Positions 58,918 to 64,000 of a stretch of 64,000 nt of DNA are shown in pieces. The notes below the pieces were generated by a model, which made no database searches, was not told where the DNA came from, and saw nothing but the letters and a program-made list of their open reading frames with translations. Source of the DNA: JAENWD01 sp963796915 (GTDB lineage Bacteria > Acidobacteriota > Vicinamibacteria > Vicinamibacterales > JAENWD01); the NCBI GenBank assembly GCA_963796915.1, contig CAWCNI010000005.1, positions 1-64,000 of the forward strand, given 5' to 3'. The stretch's first letter is position 1. Every line of letters starts with the position of its first letter. A program made the translations under genes and the position numbers.

Positions 58918-60009
58918 ATGTCCTCTCTTTCTCGTCGTGATTTCATTGCCCGTACCGCGGCGACTGCGGTGGCACTGGCCGCATCACCGACTGTTTCGCC
59001 GACGCGTCTCGCGGCTGCTGAAGAGCGTCACCGGCTTGGCCTCGACAACTTCGCGGTCCGCGGCTTCGGCTGGAAGGCGCCGCAGCTGGTGGATTACGCC
59101 GCGTCGATCGGCTGCGACGCGCTGTTCGTCACCGACCTCGACGCGTTCGAGTCGCTCGATGACGCATATCTGCGTGGGATTCGGCAACGCGCCGAGGCCA
59201 GGGGCGTCCGCGTGCAGGTGGGGACGTGGAGCGTCTGCCCGACGTCAAAGGCGTTCAAGACGAATCGCGGCACCGCCGACGAGCATCTGGCGCTCGGGAT
59301 CCGCACGGCGAAGTCGCTCGGCTCGCCGGTGATTCGCGTCGTCCTCGGCACGTGGGAGGATCGGCTCACCGATGGCGGCATCGATCGCCATATCGAAAGC
59401 CTGCTCGGGGTGCTGGGCCGGGCGCGTTCGCAGGCGCTCGACGCCGGCGTCAAGATCGCCATCGAGAACCACGCCGGCGACATGCACTCGACAGAGCTGG
59501 CGAAGCTGGTCGAGACCGCGGGGACTGACTACGTCGGCGTCAACCTCGACTCCGGCAATGCGCTCTGGACGCTCGAGGATCCGCTCGACAACCTCCGCAA
59601 TCTCGGCAAGTACGTCGTCACGACGAGCCTGCGTGACTCCGCCGTGTGGATGACGCCGGACGGGGCCGCCGTGGCCTGGACGGCGATGGGCGAGGGGCAG
59701 ATCGACCTGACGCAGTACTTCGCGCTGTTCGACCAGCTGTGTCCCGGCGTCCCCGTGCACATCGAGACGATTTCCGGCTTCAACCGCGAGTTCCCGTTCC
59801 TGAAGCCGGAGTTCTGGAAGGCGTGGCCACACATGCCGGCCGAGGCGTTCGCGCACTTCCTGGCGATCGCCGCCAGGGGCAAGGCCGTGGAGCCGTTCAA
59901 AGCTGCGGCGGGCACCGACCCGAAGACTGCCGAGCAGGCCTACGAGCGCGGGGAAATCGAGCGCAGCATCAAGTACTGCAAGGCGACGCTCGGACTGGGA
60001 AAGGCCTGA
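58918..60009 (+). CDS. Exported xylose isomerase-like TIM-barrel protein
   Basis: 363 residues with a Tat signal (SRRDFIARTAATAVALAAS). The barrel has metal-ligand type residues in IAIENHAGDMHS, VGVNLDSGNALW and the late VHIETISGF, as in sugar-phosphate isomerase/epimerase (AP endonuclease 2) folds. Exported members occur in catabolic clusters acting on sugars or inositols. Context gives no pathway: xth precedes it and a repeat region follows. The substrate is unknown. Confidence 0.85.
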   Translation: MSSLSRRDFIARTAATAVALAASPTVSPTRLAAAEERHRLGLDNFAVRGFGWKAPQLVDYAASIGCDALFVTDLDAFESLDDAYLRGIRQRAEARGVRVQVGTWSVCPTSKAFKTNRGTADEHLALGIRTAKSLGSPVIRVVLGTWEDRLTDGGIDRHIESLLGVLGRARSQALDAGVKIAIENHAGDMHSTELAKLVETAGTDYVGVNLDSGNALWTLEDPLDNLRNLGKYVVTTSLRDSAVWMTPDGAAVAWTAMGEGQIDLTQYFALFDQLCPGVPVHIETISGFNREFPFLKPEFWKAWPHMPAEAFAHFLAIAARGKAVEPFKAAAGTDPKTAEQAYERGEIERSIKYCKATLGLGKA

Positions 60010-60011
60010 AC

Positions 60012-60091
60012 TGCAAAGTGCTGCGGTGCTGAAGTGCAGCGGTGCTGCAGTGCGGTGCTGAAAAGCTGAAGTGCTGAGGTGCTGCAGTGCC
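60012..60091 (+). repeat. GTGCTGA/GTGCTGC tandem array after the TIM-barrel gene
   Basis: About ten imperfect units built on AGTGCTGA and GGTGCTGC start two bases after the stop of the TIM-barrel gene. It meets the CGGGCTAC array of the opposite gene head to head. Confidence 0.6.
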
Positions 60092-60093
60092 GA

Positions 60094-60150
60094 AGTCCGG
60101 AGCCCGGAGCCCGTAAGCCCGCAGCCCGTAACCCGTAGCCCGTAGCCCGA
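60094..60150 (-). repeat. CGGGCTAC tandem array after the zinc-ribbon gene
   Basis: Read in the zinc-ribbon gene's direction, seven to eight imperfect CGGGCTAC/CGGGCTCC units start two bases after the stop. Third and longest example of this unit in the window. Confidence 0.65.
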
Positions 60151-60151
60151 T

Positions 60152-60559
60152 CTACTTGAACAGATCGTCGAACGCTTTCCGCGCAGAGACTGGGGCGGGG
60201 GAACCGGTGTCGCGCTCGACTGTCACTGTCGGGTGATACAGCTCGCACGTGTTCCGCACGTCCTTCGGCGACACGCGCGCTGGAATCGACTGCATGCACT
60301 CGAACCGCGCGCCGGGATCGAAGGACTGGCACTGCGCGCACGCTCGCAGGTCGGCGCCGCACCGGTTGCATCGGCTCTCGAAGCCGATCTCGGTGCCGAC
60401 GGTGTTTCCGCATCGCCGGCACCTGATCACCTGGCTGAAGCCGGGCATGTTCGGCGTGCGGAATTCACGCGGGGTCGGCTCTGGCTTGGCCCTCGGACCG
60501 CGCGGCTCCCGGGGCTGGTCCTGATATCCGCGTTGACGGTACTTGCGGTCTTCAGACAT
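60152..60559 (-). CDS. Small zinc-ribbon protein
   Basis: 135 residues from ATG 60559. A basic, Arg/Pro-rich start is followed by two tight Cys pairs (IRCRRCGNTVG and SRCNRCGADLRACAQCQSF) and further Cys in RFECMQSI and RNTCELYHP, enough for two zinc sites. The last 25 residues are polar. It resembles nucleic-acid- or protein-binding zinc ribbons; no enzyme motif. It starts two bases after the WD40 gene's stop, so the two are coupled. Confidence 0.78.
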   Translation of the reverse strand: MSEDRKYRQRGYQDQPREPRGPRAKPEPTPREFRTPNMPGFSQVIRCRRCGNTVGTEIGFESRCNRCGADLRACAQCQSFDPGARFECMQSIPARVSPKDVRNTCELYHPTVTVERDTGSPAPVSARKAFDDLFK

Positions 60560-60561
60560 CG

Positions 60562-61425
60562 CTATCGTCCCATCGGCCACACGACCAGGCCTCTGGCATC
60601 TCGCAGCGCTCCGACCAGCGTGTCGTTGTCGGGCGCGAATTCGAGGCCGTGGACGCCGCCCGCCGTTGCAATCGTCGCACGAACTTCGAGCGTCGCCGGA
60701 TCGAGCATGACGATCGCGCCTGGCCGGCGGCTGTCGTCGCCATCGTAGAGGCCGGCCGCAAGCCGCCGGCCGTCATGACTGATCGCCAGCGCGCCGACGA
60801 CCATCTTCAGCGACGGCGACGTGCTCGTGTGCGTCCAGGACCCAGCCTGCCACGCGGTGACATCGCGTGAGGCCCCGCCAGCGATGAGCTGTCTTCCGTC
60901 AGGGGTCCAGACCAGGGCAAACGCGGTGTGCGTCTGATCGGTAATCGCAGTCGCGGGCTCCCAGGTTCGCGCGTTCCACACGCGCACGTCGTTGTCCGCA
61001 CCGGCAGATGCGAGCCACGCGCCGTCTGGCGAGAATGCCACGGCCGCGACCCCGCCGACATGTCCCGTCAGCATCCGTATGAGCGCGCCCGACGAAAGCT
61101 CCTCCACCCTGATGGGGCCGGACTCCTGCGCGAGCGCCCATGACTTGCCGTCCGGCGACGCGCCGAACCCCGGCGCGGCGCACTGTGGGCGCTTGGCGGA
61201 GGCGGCGACGTCCTGTGGCGGCCGGACGGTGCCGGCGGGCCAATCGATCGTCCAGCCCGCCTTGCCGTCCCAGGCAGCAATCGTGCGGCCGTCGGGACAA
61301 AACGCGAAAGAGCGGATCGCGAGGTCGCCGGCAATCGCGCGCGATCGCGACTCGGCCGGGTGTCCGCCGGCGACCACGCCCGCACACGCCACGACCAGGG
61401 CGACGACCAGTATCGGACGCGTCAT
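60562..61425 (-). CDS. WD40-repeat protein, exported
   Basis: 287 residues with a signal peptide (1-20). About five WD40-like blades are visible, such as FCPDGRTIAAWDGKAGWTI, FSPDGAWLASAGADNDVRVW and VWTPDGRQLIAGGASRDVTA. The number is low for a closed seven-blade propeller, so it may pair with another copy or protein. It begins one base after the dioxygenase stop and is followed by the zinc-ribbon gene. Confidence 0.82.
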   Translation of the reverse strand: MTRPILVVALVVACAGVVAGGHPAESRSRAIAGDLAIRSFAFCPDGRTIAAWDGKAGWTIDWPAGTVRPPQDVAASAKRPQCAAPGFGASPDGKSWALAQESGPIRVEELSSGALIRMLTGHVGGVAAVAFSPDGAWLASAGADNDVRVWNARTWEPATAITDQTHTAFALVWTPDGRQLIAGGASRDVTAWQAGSWTHTSTSPSLKMVVGALAISHDGRRLAAGLYDGDDSRRPGAIVMLDPATLEVRATIATAGGVHGLEFAPDNDTLVGALRDARGLVVWPMGR

Positions 61426-61426
61426 G

Positions 61427-62050
61427 TCAGGCGCGCTCCAGGCAGATTTCGAAGGTCACCTGCGCAACGGGATCACCATCCCCGCCAATCAGCACCGGCC
61501 GCACCAGCTCGCGGCTCTGCACGAGCGGGTCGACCGAGAAGGTGTGATCGGGATCGCCACGGAAGACTGGATCGGTCGCGAAGTACAACTGCGTCACCAG
61601 CGGCGTGCAGCCGGGCGCCTTGACCATGTAGTGGACGTGCTGCGCGACGCGGTCCGGGTAGTGACCGGGCATCACCGTCTCGACCTTGTAGCCGCCCTTC
61701 ACGTCCGGGGACAGCACGGCCCGGTACTTGTAGCCCTCGATGTCGTAGTGGCCGTGGTGGTCGGCCTGCCAGATCTCGATCGTCGCGTCGGTCCGGACCT
61801 GGCCGCTCGTGTCGTACACCGCCCCGGAAATCATCAGCGGCATCCCGGGATCGCCAGCGGCGCGCATCGTCGATGTCGAAGCGCCGCGTCGATAGAAGGG
61901 CCCGAGCGCGTTGGGCGGCGTCGGGGGCCGGCTGCCCTGCTCGGCCTGCAGCACGGCCTCGACCAGCCCTGTGCCGGACAGCGACGTGCCCAATAACACA
62001 CCGGCTGCCGCACAGCGTTGCAGCACTTCCCGTCTCGAGAGTGTTCGCAT
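61427..62050 (-). CDS. Intradiol ring-cleavage dioxygenase-like protein, Tat-exported
   Basis: 207 residues from ATG 62050, opening a twin-arginine signal (MRTLSRREVLQRCAAAGVLL). The non-haem iron ligands are placed as in the family: Tyr in HHGHYDIEGYKYRA and KGGYKVETVMPGHYPDR, and His in GHYP and AQHVHYMVKAPG. The dioxygenase would open catechol-type rings. Export is unusual for catabolic members but common in the secreted branch. It heads the three-gene operon with the WD40 and zinc-ribbon genes. Confidence 0.88.
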   Translation of the reverse strand: MRTLSRREVLQRCAAAGVLLGTSLSGTGLVEAVLQAEQGSRPPTPPNALGPFYRRGASTSTMRAAGDPGMPLMISGAVYDTSGQVRTDATIEIWQADHHGHYDIEGYKYRAVLSPDVKGGYKVETVMPGHYPDRVAQHVHYMVKAPGCTPLVTQLYFATDPVFRGDPDHTFSVDPLVQSRELVRPVLIGGDGDPVAQVTFEICLERA

Positions 62051-62188
62051 GGGCAAACGATACGCCTGTTGATGAGCTTCTTGCAATTGACAGAACGAGC
62101 CATGGCGGCGCCCGAACGCAAACCGCCGGTGACGAATCCCGGTTCCCATGGGATATGGTGAGGCGGACTTGGTGCGGAGGACCCTGCA

Positions 62189-63070
62189 ATGACCACGGCA
62201 CTGCTCGGGCTCGGACGGATGGGCGAAGGGATCGCCCGCACGCTGCTCGGGCGCGGGCACGCGCTGGCCGTCTGGAACCGCACCACGAGCCGCGCCAGGC
62301 CGCTCGCCGAAGCGGGCGCGCGCGTCGCCGCCTCGGTCGACGAAGCGGTGGCCGGCGCGGACGTCGTCCTCTCCATCCTGGCTGACGATGCCGCGGTGAC
62401 AGCGGTGGTGGAAGGCAGTCACGGGCTGCTCGGCGCGATGGGCCGCAACGCCGTCCATGTGTCGCTCAGCACGATCAGCGTCGCGCTGGCGCGCAAGCTC
62501 GCCACCGCCCACATGTCGGCGGGGCAAGGCTACGTGTCGGCGCCGGTCTTCGGCCGGCCCGCCGCCGCGACCGCGGGACAGTTGCTGGTCGTCGCCGCCG
62601 GGCATGACGAGCACGTCGCGAAAGCGCGGCCGGTGCTCGAAGCCATCGGCCGTCAGCTCGTGGTACTGGGCACCGCGCCACATCAGGCCAATGCGTTGAA
62701 GCTGGCCGGCAACTTCCTCATCGCGTCGATGATCGAGTCGCTCGGCGAGGCGATGGCGCTCGTCCGGCGGCACGACGTGGACCCGAAGGTATTTCTGGAC
62801 GTCGTCAACGGCGGGCTATTCAAGTCCGCGGTCTACGAGACCTACGGCACGTTGATCGCCGAGCAGCGCTATTCGCCGGCCGGTTTCGCGTTGCCGCTCG
62901 GGTTGAAGGACATGCGGCTGGTGCTGCAGGCCGCCGACGCCGCCGGCGTGCCGATGCCCATCGGCAGCCTGCTGCACGATCGGTTGCTCGCGGCGCTGGG
63001 ACGGGGCAAGGGCGATCTGGACTGGTCCGCGCTCGCGCAGGCCGTCGCGGAGGACGCCGGCCTGGACTGA
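62189..63070 (+). CDS. 3-hydroxyisobutyrate dehydrogenase-type NAD(P) oxidoreductase
   Basis: 293 residues. The N-terminal Rossmann fold has LGLGRMGEGIARTLLGRGH (GxGxxG). The substrate loop VSAPVFGRPAAATAGQLLVV replaces the usual VDAPVSGG. The catalytic Lys lies in ALKLAGNFLIASMIES (KxxxN). A C-terminal helical domain follows (about 165-290). It acts on beta-hydroxyacids such as 3-hydroxyisobutyrate, tartronate semialdehyde or glyoxylate; which one is not clear. It stands between genes of the opposite strand. Confidence 0.92.
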   Translation: MTTALLGLGRMGEGIARTLLGRGHALAVWNRTTSRARPLAEAGARVAASVDEAVAGADVVLSILADDAAVTAVVEGSHGLLGAMGRNAVHVSLSTISVALARKLATAHMSAGQGYVSAPVFGRPAAATAGQLLVVAAGHDEHVAKARPVLEAIGRQLVVLGTAPHQANALKLAGNFLIASMIESLGEAMALVRRHDVDPKVFLDVVNGGLFKSAVYETYGTLIAEQRYSPAGFALPLGLKDMRLVLQAADAAGVPMPIGSLLHDRLLAALGRGKGDLDWSALAQAVAEDAGLD

Positions 63071-63078
63071 GGCCGTTG

Positions 63079-63972
63079 TCAGCGATCGGCGTGATGATAC
63101 GCGCGCTCGCCGGCTTCGATGGGAATCTTCAGCCAGTTCTGTCGCGGCGGCAGCGGGCAGGTGGCAAACGTCGTGAACGCGCACGGCGGGTTGTAGGCCT
63201 CGTTGAAGTCGACGACTGTGGCCCCGTCAACGGCCAGCGGCACGTGGAGATAGCGGCCGGCGGGATATGTCGCAGCTCCGTTCGTGCGGTCCTTGAAAAT
63301 CACGAACAGGTCTTTCGCGCCCGGCTCCTCGAGCAGCGCGTCGAGCGCATAGCTGACGCCGTCGAGCGCGAAGACGAGCCGTCCCGGGCTTTGATAGTCC
63401 GAGGCGTCGCCCAGCACATTGATGATGGGCACCGCCCGCGGCGGCGACACGGGCTCGAACCGCGCCGGGACGCGCCAGCGTTCATCCACGGCGAACGAAT
63501 CGACGCCGGTGAAGGCCTTCCGCGATGGGCTGGCGACGTCACGCACGCGCAAGCCGACGCGGGCCCCACGCTTGATGACCACCATCCGGAGCGTGCCTGC
63601 TTCGAGCACGGTCTTGTCGAAGTCGAGTGGCCCGCCGGCGAATCGCTGCCCGCCCACGATGACGGCGACATCGGGCGTCGGCTCGAACGTGATGGCGTCG
63701 CCATGCCACTGGAATACTCCGAGTGACGATGGCGCCCCGGCCGGCAGCTCGAGGTCCATGCCCTCAGCGGACCCCGCCCGATTGATCCCCTCGTGCATCC
63801 ACGCCAGCGCCACCAGCGTCAGCCATCCATCGTCAGCCGTCAGCTCGGCGAGCCGCTGCTGGCGCCAGCTCGCGACGCGCTCCGCCTCGCTCTGCCCATC
63901 TCGCGCAGCCAGCGACAGCCCGCCCAACATGGCGAGTCCGGCGATGACGGCCACGAGTCGCGCGTTGTACAC
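63079..63972 (-). CDS. DUF1684 family protein, exported
   Basis: 297 residues from GTG 63972, with a signal peptide (to about residue 23, LSLAARDG). Family phrases: WRQQRLAELTADDGWLTLVA, RVPARFEP, then LVFALDGVSYALDAL and the closing FNEAYNPPCAFTTFATCPLP with LKIPIEAGER. DUF1684 has no established biochemical role. The last 35 residues, with two Cys and the PxxxN motif, are its most conserved part. The gene ends eight bases from the convergent oxidoreductase. Confidence 0.9.
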   Translation of the reverse strand: MYNARLVAVIAGLAMLGGLSLAARDGQSEAERVASWRQQRLAELTADDGWLTLVALAWMHEGINRAGSAEGMDLELPAGAPSSLGVFQWHGDAITFEPTPDVAVIVGGQRFAGGPLDFDKTVLEAGTLRMVVIKRGARVGLRVRDVASPSRKAFTGVDSFAVDERWRVPARFEPVSPPRAVPIINVLGDASDYQSPGRLVFALDGVSYALDALLEEPGAKDLFVIFKDRTNGAATYPAGRYLHVPLAVDGATVVDFNEAYNPPCAFTTFATCPLPPRQNWLKIPIEAGERAYHHADR

Positions 63973-64000
63973 CTGTTCGCCCGCTCGCTTGTTCGCGTGT

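Overview
The window is GC-rich, densely coded bacterial DNA with no rRNA, tRNA, transposase, integrase or CRISPR array that I could recognise. Several families point to Acidobacteriota, most likely a Vicinamibacteria-like lineage. These are four secreted proteins of the 'VWFA-related Acidobacterial domain' type, two ADOP permeases (Acidobacterial Duplicated Orphan Permease, no ATPase partner), two M61 PDZ peptidases, a bacterial Tricorn protease and an alternative complex III/caa3 cluster. This is inference from family membership; no marker rRNA is present. No gene-free stretch exceeds 300 bases.

Layout. 1-5601: a truncated GT-C glycosyltransferase, a secreted protein with a Met/Gly-rich tail, and a Tricorn protease. 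5611-19998 (all minus strand): an M61 peptidase, a VWFA-less paralogue, four tandem VWFA-domain paralogues, a second M61 peptidase (frameshifted) and an ECF sigma factor. 20046-25287 (plus): a protein disulfide oxidoreductase, argG riddled with indels, a PadR regulator with a membrane protein, and an amidase. 25309-38059 (minus): actABCDEF, a one-helix linker protein, a Sco copper chaperone and coxB-A-C-D, apparently one respiratory operon behind a sigma70-like promoter at 38231-38258. 38255-44735: an S9 peptidase, an ABC-2 exporter pair, and an overlapping DUF2330/RnfD-like pair. 44811-56413: an ADOP permease, a DUF411 protein, an M1 aminopeptidase lipoprotein, a PAS/coiled-coil pseudo-kinase with a PilZ protein, TrxC with a YkgJ-type Cys-cluster protein, and a second ADOP permease. 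56662-63972: a ferritin-like protein, a SpoU methylase, Xth, a sugar isomerase-like protein, an intradiol dioxygenase-WD40-zinc ribbon operon, a 3-hydroxyisobutyrate dehydrogenase-like protein and a DUF1684 protein.

How the genes fit together. The 25-38 kb block encodes electron transfer from quinol (ActABCDEF) to oxygen (an A2-type caa3 oxidase), with copper delivery by Sco. Secreted or envelope proteolysis is a strong theme: Tricorn, two M61, S9 and M1 enzymes. The most distinctive locus is the VWFA/M61 array. Its members are all exported, two of them share a duplicated leader, and it ends in an ECF sigma factor with no anti-sigma gene beside it.

Sequence quality. Three otherwise intact genes (second M61, third VWFA, actC) each carry one single-base frameshift, and argG carries about eight indels in 530 bases without nonsense substitutions. 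These look more like consensus errors than decay, but the sequence alone cannot settle it. Short tandem arrays sit just after several stop codons and are reported as a repeat class. My base-level positions for short motifs may be off by one or two.
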